Assembly: GCA_017397695.1 (NCBI GenBank)
Contig: JAFQIF010000072.1
Span: 1-37,323, forward strand
Length of the DNA: 37,323 nucleotides
Source: Clostridia bacterium
Lineage (GTDB): Bacteria; Bacillota_A; Clostridia; Christensenellales; Aristaeellaceae
Reading direction: 5' to 3'
The notes beneath the pieces were generated by a model. The model had not been told where the DNA came from. It worked only from the letters and a program-made list of their open reading frames with translations, and searched no databases. Within the stretch, counting starts at the first letter, position 1; each line of letters begins with the position of its first letter. Both the position numbers and the translations under genes were made by a program. Shown one piece after another: positions 23,608-30,686 of the stretch.

Positions 23608-23940
23608 TCACTCCTTCTTAATAGCTTCAATGGCCTTTTTAATAATCTTCTTCTGATCTGGCGTTAAATCTTCTTGCACATTCTTAGGATATGCAAAAAG
23701 CAAGTACAGATGTTCTCTTTCAAAAACATCCAGATAAATGACGCGAGCACCACCACTTTTACCACGGGCTTCAAGCTGAATGCGCATCTTTCTTGCTCCA
23801 CCTGTTCCCTCGATTACATCTCCAAGTTGAGGATTAGACAGGAGAGCCTTTTCTAATCTGCGCAGATCGTCTTCAACGTTCAATCCCATCGCTTTCCAGC
23901 ATCTAATAAATGGCTCAGTATGAACAAAAGTTCTATTCAC
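23608..23940 (-). CDS. HigB/RelE-superfamily toxin
   Basis: 110 aa. RelE-fold features: GTGGARKMRIQLEARGKSGGARVIYLD with basic residues, and LYLLFAYPKN, followed by the C-terminal helix (DLTPDQKKIIKKAIEAIKKE). Members are ribosome-dependent mRNA interferases; catalysis is inferred from the family. First gene of the operon; the start is probably GTG or ATG near 23940 after TTGAGGTG. Confidence 0.85.
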   Translation of the reverse strand: MNRTFVHTEPFIRCWKAMGLNVEDDLRRLEKALLSNPQLGDVIEGTGGARKMRIQLEARGKSGGARVIYLDVFEREHLYLLFAYPKNVQEDLTPDQKKIIKKAIEAIKKE

Positions 23941-23960
23941 AGTAACACCTCAAGTTTTAT

Positions 23961-24010
23961 CTACGGTAATATCGTAGTTTTATTGTATACGATAATATCG
24001 TAGATGTCAA
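23961..24010 (-). promoter_or_regulatory. Toxin-antitoxin promoter with two operators
   Basis: Minus strand TTGACA (24010-24005), 17-bp spacer, TACAAT (23987-23982). The palindrome TACGATAATATCGTA (23988-24002) fills the spacer. A second copy CTACGGTAATATCGTAG (23961-23977) sits at the expected start site. This is a typical autoregulated layout. Confidence 0.85.
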
Positions 24011-24143
24011 GCAGGATAAGCACTTTTCCTTTAGTTGCTCGAAAAAATTCTGTATGGCAATAGGGATTAGACGCGAAAAACGGCTCTAGAATCGCTTCAT
24101 TTTTCAAAGGTGCAAAGATCAGGGTATGCTCTTAGAAACGATT

Positions 24144-24539
24144 CTAGGGCTGATTTGTGGGGGTATTTGTACAGTACAGAAACGTATTCAAAAGCTGAGT
24201 ACGGACTTCCTTGGCAACTTCGCTATCACGCAGGAGCATGCCGATACGAAGAACTGCACGAGGGGAGAAATAGGTTCTTCTTCCATTATTCAGCATAAGT
24301 GTCTTTTCTTCTGAAATATGAATTTCACAACCAGACTTTCCATAATACTTTACTGGTGTTACATCGCGTAACACCAGAGCAACATTCTGACCAGACATAG
24401 ACTTTACGCCATCTTTTTCAATCTCTTCTTTATGTCTGAGAAACAATTGGCGAATAACCTTCTGATCAACATCATAAAACTCTGCTACCCAATTAATAGG
24501 CGTCATTTCCAGCTTCGGAATCAAGAACAATTCCTTCAC
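24144..24539 (-). pseudogene. Truncated phage-type regulator fragment
   Basis: 131 codons. LFLIPKLEMTPINWVAEFYDVDQKVIRQLFLRHKEE and YFSPRAVLRIGMLLRDSEVAKEVRTQLLNTF resemble conserved segments of antirepressor-like proteins found in phages and integrative elements. Homologous-looking sequence continues upstream (RNQLIDRIDVLNK, to about 24583) without an ATG, until a TAA. The 3' end runs into the GATTCTAGG repeat and stops after an unrelated tail. I read it as a remnant cut at both ends. A GTG at 24539 could still allow translation. Confidence 0.55.
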
Positions 24540-24710
24540 CTTATTGAGTACATCAATACGGTCAATAAGCTGGTTACGAAGGAATTAAGGCGTTACAATA
24601 TGTCACGCCTTGCACGGTTACTTTTGAAAAAACGTTGAGATTATGGTGAGGCAGACCACAGGCAGAACGAGAAAAGAATTCATCTTCGCAGTGTTTATAG
24701 CCCCCATATG

Positions 24711-24739
24711 CACAAAGAGCAAGGCGGTCAGCCCTGCTC
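24711..24739 (-). terminator. Possible terminator of the resolvase gene
   Basis: GAGCAAGGC (24717-24725) and GCCCTGCTC (24731-24739) pair with one G-U and overlap the resolvase stop codon; a CTTTG tail follows on the minus strand. Confidence 0.5.
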
Positions 24740-25300
24740 CTTATTTTTAGATTCGTGTTCTTTAATGAGTTTGTCGAGAGTCGGACGAGAAATATTCAAC
24801 TCTTTTGCAAGCTGGGCTTTCGTCACCTCACGACGCATATAACGCTGATAATGAACATCAAAATTATCAATCTGCACTTCTTTACGTCCCTTGTATTTCT
24901 TCTCTTGTACTGCAAGAGCAATTCCCTCACGCTGCCTTTCAAGAAGATTGGCACGCTCAAACTCATTGATAGCCCCAATCATCGTGAGCATGAGTTTTCC
25001 AGTATGAGTGCTTGAATCTAGGTTCTCTTTCAACGAAATCAGATGTACCCCTTTGGCGTTTAGCAGATCAACAATGTTCAGCAAATCCTTTACAGATCGT
25101 GCAAGGCGAGAAAAGTCGTGTACATAGATGCAATCACCCTCACGACAAAAATCAAGAAGCGCTTGTAACTGCGGCCTGTTCGCGTCTTTTGCGCTGATCT
25201 TCTCACAAAACCATTTTTCAATGTTGTGCTGCTCAAGTGAGGCACGCTGTCTTCCGTCATTTTGCTCAACCGTGCTAACTCTTACATACGCGATATTCAT
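24728..25300 (-). CDS. Serine recombinase (resolvase/invertase)
   Basis: 190 aa. The catalytic domain begins MNIAYVRVSTVEQNDGRQ with the nucleophile Ser9, then DFSRLARSVKDLL and the long helix MLTMIGAINEFERANLLERQREGI. The C-terminal helix-turn-helix is VTKAQLAKELNISRPTLDKLI. Length is typical of Tn3-type resolvases and Hin/Pin invertases. In an element with a Rep-like protein it probably resolves multimers. AAGGAG precedes the ATG. Its promoter overlaps one arm of an inverted repeat, suggesting self-repression at a res site. Confidence 0.92.
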   Translation of the reverse strand: MNIAYVRVSTVEQNDGRQRASLEQHNIEKWFCEKISAKDANRPQLQALLDFCREGDCIYVHDFSRLARSVKDLLNIVDLLNAKGVHLISLKENLDSSTHTGKLMLTMIGAINEFERANLLERQREGIALAVQEKKYKGRKEVQIDNFDVHYQRYMRREVTKAQLAKELNISRPTLDKLIKEHESKNKEQG

Positions 25301-25332
25301 GCTCTGCTACTCCTTGGTTCTTTGATGGTATC

Positions 25333-25361
25333 ATTATACCATGATGTAAATATAGAATCAA
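25333..25361 (-). promoter_or_regulatory. Promoter of the resolvase gene
   Basis: Minus strand TTGATT (25361-25356), 17-bp spacer, TATAAT (25338-25333), overlapping the inverted-repeat arm at 25346-25358. Confidence 0.72.
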
Positions 25362-25411
25362 GATTTAATTTACTATTCGTAAAATAAAAATAAAACTAAT
25401 TCTATATTTAC
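25346..25411. repeat. Candidate res site: 13-bp inverted repeat
   Basis: GTAAATATAGAAT (25346-25358) is exactly repeated inverted at 25399-25411, with 40 AT-rich bp between. Position directly upstream of the resolvase gene suggests recombinase-binding subsites. Confidence 0.55.
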
Positions 25412-25704
25412 TTTATTTTAAGGTTTTGATGAGTCAAAATAGGGTATACTCCAAATTTACGTCCGCATATCCTCCAGCGATGAGACAACAGAAGTAGATT
25501 CTGTTTCCCATTTAATAGGTAGAAACTCCCTCAGATAGACAAGATATTAGGCATTCCTGTGGTGTATGAAGCGATACGGTTTCGGAACGGATTACAGATT
25601 TTTTTACCGTAGTCGATGTAATTGTGCCTTGATGCTAGGGATTCCTCCATTATGAAGGACGGTTTAAATCGAAGTTAGCACCATAAAACAATTCTCATTT
25701 TCAG
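25412..25704. other. Gene-free spacer between resolvase and XRE genes
   Basis: No supportable gene. It contains TAGGCATTCCTG (25548-25559), also found at the left end, and a related CTAGGGATTCCT (25635-25646). It may hold further recombination or regulator sites. Confidence 0.4.
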
Positions 25705-25736
25705 CATAAAAAATAGGCATGGTCTGCCTCCATGCC
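25705..25736 (-). terminator. Terminator of the XRE regulator gene
   Basis: GGCATGG (25716-25722) pairs with CCATGCC (25730-25736); a T6 run follows on the minus strand. Confidence 0.78.
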
Positions 25737-25743
25737 CATTAGA

Positions 25744-26478
25744 TCATGATTCGGTTTGTGTTTCTACATTGTCGTTCGGTTCGGTTGTCTGGTCATCATC
25801 AGGAAGCGAGGGAATTTCCCATTGCTCTGGCAGCATGCCTTGAATCTGAGCGTCATGATATTCAGCGGTTGCTTCTTCTTCGAGGCGGGAAATAATGAAG
25901 CTCTTTTCTTCACTCTCTAGCTGACTCTGTAATTCTAGTAGCTTTTCCAGCAGCTTGAGCAATTCTGAATGATGAAGCCGAACAAGAGTCAAGGCTGAAA
26001 TCTTAGCATCTTGGATCGTCCTGAGAGAATATCCCAATTTAAAATAATCGCAAACGAGATTTACTTTGATAACGATATGATTGTATTCTGAGCGTAATGA
26101 ATCGTTGTTCTCTGTGTTGGGTCTTATCAATTCAAGCAGTAGTTTTATCGCTTCGCTAGTTGATGCAATTGCGTCTCCTAGCAATTCAAAATTACTTGGG
26201 TGTCCGAATGACGCATATGTATCGCCAATAATATCTTTTTCAAATCGTTCCAATAGCTCATTATCAGATTTCTCACGTTCATTGCGGTACAGAACCTTCA
26301 GCAATTCAACAAGAGTATCCCTTTTTATAGAAGCAAATCTACCACGCTCTAGCTGACCTACCCATGCAGGAGACTTACCGATTGCACGGGAAACCGACTC
26401 GACTGATTCCTTTAAGGATTCGCGCATTTTGCGGATCAACGAAAAATGTCTTCCATCTAGTACAACTTTATTTGACAT
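25744..26478 (-). CDS. XRE-family regulator of the element
   Basis: 244 aa. N-terminal helix-turn-helix (LIRKMRESLKESVESVSRAIGKSPAWVGQLERGRF, about 13-47) followed by a long helical region and an acidic tail. The rest is not recognised. The ATG at 26478 has GGGAG 8 nt upstream on the minus strand; an in-frame GTG at 26499 would add 7 residues but lies at the -10. It is divergent from the Rep-like operon and likely controls it through the paired 22-bp sites at 26538-26559 and 26601-26622. Confidence 0.8.
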   Translation of the reverse strand: MSNKVVLDGRHFSLIRKMRESLKESVESVSRAIGKSPAWVGQLERGRFASIKRDTLVELLKVLYRNEREKSDNELLERFEKDIIGDTYASFGHPSNFELLGDAIASTSEAIKLLLELIRPNTENNDSLRSEYNHIVIKVNLVCDYFKLGYSLRTIQDAKISALTLVRLHHSELLKLLEKLLELQSQLESEEKSFIISRLEEEATAEYHDAQIQGMLPEQWEIPSLPDDDQTTEPNDNVETQTES

Positions 26479-26499
26479 ACTAATCAACTCCCGTTTCAC

Positions 26500-26528
26500 A
26501 GTATAATCGGTTCGGCTGCTGAAGTCAA
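26500..26528 (-). promoter_or_regulatory. Promoter of the XRE regulator
   Basis: Minus strand TTGACT (26528-26523), 17-bp spacer, TATACT (26505-26500). Confidence 0.75.
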
Positions 26529-26537
26529 TGAATTTAG

Positions 26538-26622
26538 ATACAAAATTTTAAAAATGTACTTGACGAGTCGAAAGGCATGTGGTATTATACCCTTAATCAA
26601 ATACAAATTTTTTAAAATGTAT
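26538..26622 (+). promoter_or_regulatory. Rightward promoter bracketed by two 22-bp operators
   Basis: TTGACG (26560-26565), 17 bp, TATTAT (26583-26588). Sites at 26538-26559 and 26601-26622 match at 19 of 22 positions, and each has ATACA-N12-TGTAT/C ends. One abuts the -35 and the other lies just after the start. They are 63 bp apart, about six helical turns. Confidence 0.78.
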
Positions 26623-26643
26623 CGAAATAGGAGGGCGCAAATT

Positions 26644-26832
26644 ATGTGTACGCAGAATGAAAAATCTCTCGAAACCAAACTCAGACGCATGCTCGAAGCA
26701 CAGGGTTATCTCCTGCGCAAGTCCCGAACCTCTGATGGCTACATGATCGTTGAGGCTGACTTCAACCGTATTGAGGCAGGCGAGGGTTTCACGCTCGATC
26801 TTGATGACGTTGAGCGATTTGTTAACGAATGA
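26644..26832 (+). CDS. Small conserved-looking protein before rep
   Basis: 62 aa. MCTQNEKSLETKLRRMLEAQ followed by GYMIVEADFNRIEAGEGFTLDLDDVERFV. This helix-then-beta layout recalls small proteins common in Firmicutes mobile elements; function is unknown. AGGAGG lies 10 nt before the ATG. First gene of the rightward operon, 31 nt ahead of the Rep-like gene. Confidence 0.75.
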   Translation: MCTQNEKSLETKLRRMLEAQGYLLRKSRTSDGYMIVEADFNRIEAGEGFTLDLDDVERFVNE

Positions 26833-26863
26833 CCTACCTATTATATGAAAGGAGTGTGGTTGA

Positions 26864-27913
26864 ATGACCGACACCCGTCCCCCTGTTGCCCGCGATGGCA
26901 GCACGTCTCAATCCTCCAGCTCTGGAGGGCAACTAATCGACAAGAGCCTCCTGCATACAGCGCAATGTTTCATTAATGCGCGTGATGGGATCGACCTATT
27001 TACAAACCGCAATGACACAGCAGACCCCAAGCGCGTATCACGTTGGCACACTGTAGGCGATGGCGAAATGGCAACTTTCAGATTTAATGCGAATCACGAA
27101 GCATCTGAGGATTGCCATTCATTAGAAGCGTTTAGCCAGATCGTTAGTGGATGGGCAGAAGCAGAGGGCTTTACGCCTGATGATGTCCGCTTTAGTCGCG
27201 TTGACTTCGCTTTCGATGTTTTCAATCCAGACAATGCAGATCAATTCAAAAAACTCTGTATTCTGCTGGGCGCTATTTATGCAGTCAAATATGATGTTCC
27301 TGCAACAGATCAAAGTTGGTTTACAACAATCGTATCTCTTCTATTTAAGGGTATTCATGTGCAGTCGCCGCGCTTGCCAGTTTCAGTAAATCTATATTTG
27401 AAAAAAATTCAAGACCCGAAGAGGGGTGCTATTTGGCGGCTTGAGCTTCGATATATCCGCACTCCGCGTAATAAGAGCAGACTGCAAGACCCTGAGTCTA
27501 TGTTGAATGCAATTGTTGATGAGTTGCGAACGTTGCCTGATTTTTATGAAGCAACACTTGAAAAACTAAATGAATCGCTTGCAAATAAATTTGTCGAGCT
27601 TAGTTTTGATGCAAAAAATTCTCTTGTAGGCAATCAATTTCTGAGCGTCAACAGAGAACGTCTATTTTCACGCGAACAGGCAAGAGGTTTTTTCAAAATT
27701 CTGTCAGAAGACACGAATGAAAAGGCGCTTATTGACCGCGTAGATAATTTTTCTGATCGTTATAAGGTCTTATATGTCAGTAAAGCCGCATTTCAGAGGT
27801 TTGTAGATGAGCTGATCATGAACATTGAAATCTTCATAAATGGCGAAAAAAGGTGCATCAAGGGTGATGTATTTTCGTCCTTTGAGACTGAAATAGATGA
27901 TAAAGCATCGTGA
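26864..27913 (+). CDS. Putative replication initiator or relaxase (Rep_trans-like)
   Basis: 349 aa. Segments VRFSRVDFAFDVFN and VNLYLKKIQDPKRGAIWRLELRYIR resemble the xxRxDxAxD and xxYxKxx...WRxELR blocks of rolling-circle Rep/Rep_trans proteins, a family that also includes NicK-type relaxases. Catalytic Tyr assignment is not possible by eye. Such a gene would allow the excised circle to replicate or be mobilised. AAAGGAG precedes the ATG. It could instead be another element-specific protein; the family call is moderate. Confidence 0.55.
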   Translation: MTDTRPPVARDGSTSQSSSSGGQLIDKSLLHTAQCFINARDGIDLFTNRNDTADPKRVSRWHTVGDGEMATFRFNANHEASEDCHSLEAFSQIVSGWAEAEGFTPDDVRFSRVDFAFDVFNPDNADQFKKLCILLGAIYAVKYDVPATDQSWFTTIVSLLFKGIHVQSPRLPVSVNLYLKKIQDPKRGAIWRLELRYIRTPRNKSRLQDPESMLNAIVDELRTLPDFYEATLEKLNESLANKFVELSFDAKNSLVGNQFLSVNRERLFSREQARGFFKILSEDTNEKALIDRVDNFSDRYKVLYVSKAAFQRFVDELIMNIEIFINGEKRCIKGDVFSSFETEIDDKAS

Positions 27914-28069
27914 CCTTGATTCTAGGCGGCTTTGAGCGCTATTTTTGCACGATTGAATGAAGCGATTGTCCTAGATAGATAGAGATGTTTGTTTAGATTA
28001 TTATTATATAACTATAAGACAGAGAATAATTAGCTGCTGTGAGACGATGCAGCCACAATAAACAAATGA
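27914..28069. other. AT-rich intergenic segment with repeat motifs
   Basis: Contains GATTCTAGG (27918-27926) and AATGAAGCGATT (27956-27967), both shared with 24081-24148, then a long AT-rich stretch. A possible origin or binding region for the Rep-like protein; no gene seen. Confidence 0.4.
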
Positions 28070-28081
28070 ATGGAGGTGTTT

Positions 28082-29026
28082 ATGCATATGAGTAAGAAAA
28101 GCATAAACGTCATAGGCGAGAAGTTTAATCGTCTAACAGTTACAGGACTAGCCCACAAAGAAAAGGGCTTTGAATGGTATTACTGCGACTGCGACTGTGG
28201 TACAAAAGATTATTTGGTGAGAAAAGATAATCTTCTGAGTGGCAATACACAATCGTGTAGTTGTCTCAGAAAAGAAAGAAGAGCAAGAAACCGTATATTT
28301 GCTCTGCATGATCACGAAGCAATAATTGTTTTCTACAATATAAAGAATAATTATTTCGTCGCTGATCTAGAAGACCTTCCTTTAATCGAAAAATGTTCAT
28401 GGCATCCTAACAATCGCGGTGAACCCCTAACGACAATTAATGGCACAGACGTTTCTTTCGCACGTCTGAAGCTTGGTATTGTTGATAGTGACCTTGAAAC
28501 AGATCATGTCAACCACAATCCACGTGATAATCGATCCTGCAACATCCGTTCATGTACAAAATTGCAGAATGCGTGCAACAATGTCAAAGGACTTGGTAAG
28601 ATCGTCAAGAAAGCAGGAGCATATATCCTGACAATTCCTGATGAAAACGGTGTTGAACATCAGTTTACCTTTGACACCAAGGGAGAAGCAGAAGCCTTTA
28701 AGCACAATTGGCTAGATGAGCATTTTAATGCTTTCACGTTCTGGCATTCTCAGGAGCTTGCAAAGAAGAACAGATTGCATTATTTTGATCCCATTGAAGA
28801 AATCAATTTATATGTTCTCCCTGAGAACGGCAAGTATGATTCCCTCTTTAATGAAATCAAGGCTCTGCCTGAACGATCTATTTTCAAGGTTGAACTGCGC
28901 AGAATCCATGATCTAAAAATGAATATCCAGTTAGGCAGAAGTTCTTGCTCAGAGGAACGTATGCTTGATAGGTTTATTCGGCTGCTTGAAGAATATCAAG
29001 CGTGCAAAACCGAATCTACTGATTAA
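28082..29026 (+). CDS. HNH endonuclease-like protein with N-terminal zinc ribbon
   Basis: 314 aa. N-terminal part: IGEKFNRLTVTG...WYYCDCDCGTKDYLV...QSCSCL, a Cys-rich module frequent in phage HNH proteins. The central HNH-type motif is ETDHVNHNPRDNRSCNIRSCTKLQNACN. It is followed by an AP2-like segment (GAYILTIPDENGVEHQFTFDTKGEAEAF), as in HNH-AP2 homing endonucleases. The C-terminal region is helical and unrecognised. Starts behind TGGAGGTG; ATG at 28082 or 28088. It may be a homing-type enzyme or a nuclease acting in element transfer. Confidence 0.75.
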   Translation: MHMSKKSINVIGEKFNRLTVTGLAHKEKGFEWYYCDCDCGTKDYLVRKDNLLSGNTQSCSCLRKERRARNRIFALHDHEAIIVFYNIKNNYFVADLEDLPLIEKCSWHPNNRGEPLTTINGTDVSFARLKLGIVDSDLETDHVNHNPRDNRSCNIRSCTKLQNACNNVKGLGKIVKKAGAYILTIPDENGVEHQFTFDTKGEAEAFKHNWLDEHFNAFTFWHSQELAKKNRLHYFDPIEEINLYVLPENGKYDSLFNEIKALPERSIFKVELRRIHDLKMNIQLGRSSCSEERMLDRFIRLLEEYQACKTESTD

Positions 29027-29035
29027 TCGCAGTGA

Positions 29036-29054
29036 CAGGGGAGCATCCCTCCCC
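29036..29054 (+). other. GC hairpin between HNH and integrase genes
   Basis: GGGGAG and CTCCCC around a short loop, followed by CTTCAATAAAA. A weak terminator or structural element. Confidence 0.35.
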
Positions 29055-29138
29055 CTTCAATAAAAATTTCAACGCTCTAGATGAGCAGAAAGGACTTGCC
29101 TATCGATTAAAAATCCGATATCCATGTTTTAGGTGAAT

Positions 29139-30425
29139 ATGATGACTTTAAATTTGAATGATTACAACAATAATATTAACAGCGTCGGCATGATGCACAT
29201 ACCCAAAAATTCGGTTGACTGTAGTGGTACAATGGAATCATCAGGATTCCTCCAGCAAGCAGCACACCTTTTATTGCAGCTTGCAGAAGGGACACAGAAC
29301 CTTGACAACCTCACATCAGATATCACGGGCATGACGGAAAAGGAGAACATCATGCCTATACAGCGTCAACGAGTCATTGTTGATTACAATGACGATGGAA
29401 CGCCCATATATAAGCAACTTCAAGCAGGATCGACGAATGATCTGAACGATAAAATTGTTCAGTCATATATCGAGAGTGGGCGTATTTGGGAATTCATGCA
29501 AGGCAAAAAAGCGGATACAAGAACATTGTTTCGTGAATATGCTGAAAAATGGATTGCTGAAAAAGAAAAGAAACTTGAGAATAGCACAATAGAATCATAT
29601 CAAGAATCACTAAAAGTGCATATTCTGCCTGTATTTGGTGCGCGTTATATTGAAGAAATAACACGCGATGACATACAGAAATTTATGGATGATCGACGCG
29701 ATTATGCAAAATCATCTGTAGAACTGCATTGGACATTGCTAAAAAACATTCTTGATCTTGCCATTGATGATGAAATAATCAGTAAAAACGTGGCAAAGTC
29801 TCCAAGATTACACAATCCTGCTACAAGAGTTGAAAAGAGAGAGGCTTTGACTGAAGCTCAGATGGCAGATATAGCAAGCAATCTTTATAAGCTGAATGCA
29901 CAAGATCAATGTATGGTTGCATTAATGCTTACCATAGGCGGCAGACGTGGTGAGATTTGCGGTCTGCGTTGGGAGCATATTGATTTTGAAAATAATCAAG
30001 TGCATATCATTCAACAGGCAGACTTGAAGCACAAAAGCCGCATTAAGCCGCCTAAGAATAACAGCATTGGAACAGTTGGTTTGCCTCAATGGGTTAAAGA
30101 AATCCTGCTTCCATATCGTGAAAAAGAGGGATATATCATATATGCCCGAAAAGGCAAACCATTGTCAGAAACAACTTTCATAAAACGTATGAAGCGCATA
30201 GAAGAAACAATCAATATGTATGGTGCATCATCGCATGTTTTCAGGCATTCAGCTATTACGGCGCTTTTTCATAATGGGGCAGACACCTCGGATGTTCAAG
30301 GTTTTGCGCGTCATAAAAATCATACGACAACAATGAACACATATGTTCATCCGCGTAAAGAAAAGATAGTAGAATACCGCAATGTGTTTGATAATATTGT
30401 GAATAAAGATGCATGTTTCGCTTGA
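29139..30425 (+). CDS. int: Tyrosine recombinase/integrase
   Basis: 428 aa as drawn. Core-binding domain about residues 125-200 (TLFREYAEKWIAEKEKKL...). The catalytic domain has Arg in GGRRGEICGLRW, Lys in RIKPPKNN, H-x-x-R in HVFRHSAIT, His in ARHKNHTT and the nucleophile Tyr in MNTYVHP. This is the phage/ICE-type integrase that would recombine the 20-bp att cores. The true start is uncertain: ATG 29139/29142 has only a weak AGGTG, whereas ATG 29352 has AAAAGGAG and would give 357 aa. The extra N-terminal segment may be a separate in-frame peptide or a DNA-binding arm. It is the last gene, next to attR. Confidence 0.93.
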   Translation: MMTLNLNDYNNNINSVGMMHIPKNSVDCSGTMESSGFLQQAAHLLLQLAEGTQNLDNLTSDITGMTEKENIMPIQRQRVIVDYNDDGTPIYKQLQAGSTNDLNDKIVQSYIESGRIWEFMQGKKADTRTLFREYAEKWIAEKEKKLENSTIESYQESLKVHILPVFGARYIEEITRDDIQKFMDDRRDYAKSSVELHWTLLKNILDLAIDDEIISKNVAKSPRLHNPATRVEKREALTEAQMADIASNLYKLNAQDQCMVALMLTIGGRRGEICGLRWEHIDFENNQVHIIQQADLKHKSRIKPPKNNSIGTVGLPQWVKEILLPYREKEGYIIYARKGKPLSETTFIKRMKRIEETINMYGASSHVFRHSAITALFHNGADTSDVQGFARHKNHTTTMNTYVHPRKEKIVEYRNVFDNIVNKDACFA

Positions 30426-30448
30426 ATTATGCAACGAAGAATTGTAAA

Positions 30449-30547
30449 ATGTTCGCAGTTTTGTGCGCGATAGAACCTTGAAAAAATCCTTATAAACAAA
30501 GGGATAAACGGGCGTTATTTGATCTAATATGTTCGCAGTTTTGTGCG
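30449..30547 (+). repeat. Two 19-bp direct repeats near attR
   Basis: ATGTTCGCAGTTTTGTGCG at 30449-30467 and 30529-30547, exactly 80 bp apart, between the integrase gene and attR. Likely integrase arm-type sites. Confidence 0.8.
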
Positions 30548-30596
30548 TAAATGCTTATACACCTTATTAACTACTATCGAAAAACCTAACAATAGC

Positions 30597-30625
30597 TTGA
30601 AAAGATCACAAAAAACAGTATAATA
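30597..30625 (+). promoter_or_regulatory. Rebuilt promoter at attR
   Basis: TTGAAA (30597-30602, element), 17-bp spacer, TATAAT (30620-30625, att core). It replaces the host -35 lost by insertion and points at the methyltransferase-trmD operon. Confidence 0.75.
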
Positions 30626-30631
30626 TATACT
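30612..30631 (+). repeat. attR core of the integrated element
   Basis: AAAAACAGTATAATATATAC, identical to attL (20827-20846). Host sequence resumes at 30632. Confidence 0.85.
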
Positions 30632-30686
30632 GAAGAATTATATTGGCTTTTTCTACATATTCAGAAGAGAAGGACGGTAGATCGGA

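Larger units (their letters stand above)
20827..30631. mobile_element. Integrative element, about 9.8 kb, tyrosine integrase
   Basis: Bounded by a 20-bp direct repeat with the tyrosine integrase gene ending about 190 bp from the right end. Base composition drops sharply between the boundaries and codon use changes. It carries mobility and maintenance genes (integrase, serine resolvase, Rep-like protein, XRE regulator, toxin-antitoxin, HNH protein) and a peptide/radical SAM cargo. No conjugation apparatus, capsid or portal gene was seen, so it is best called an integrative (possibly mobilizable) element or integrated plasmid. The target is a divergent promoter, not a tRNA gene. Confidence 0.85.

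Noticed and set aside
24110..24314. Two overlapping plus-strand frames of about 62 codons
   Set aside because: No ribosome site; they are shadows of the degraded minus-strand regulator.
20827..30631. Prophage
   Set aside because: No capsid, terminase, portal, tail or lysis genes; content fits a small integrative element or plasmid.
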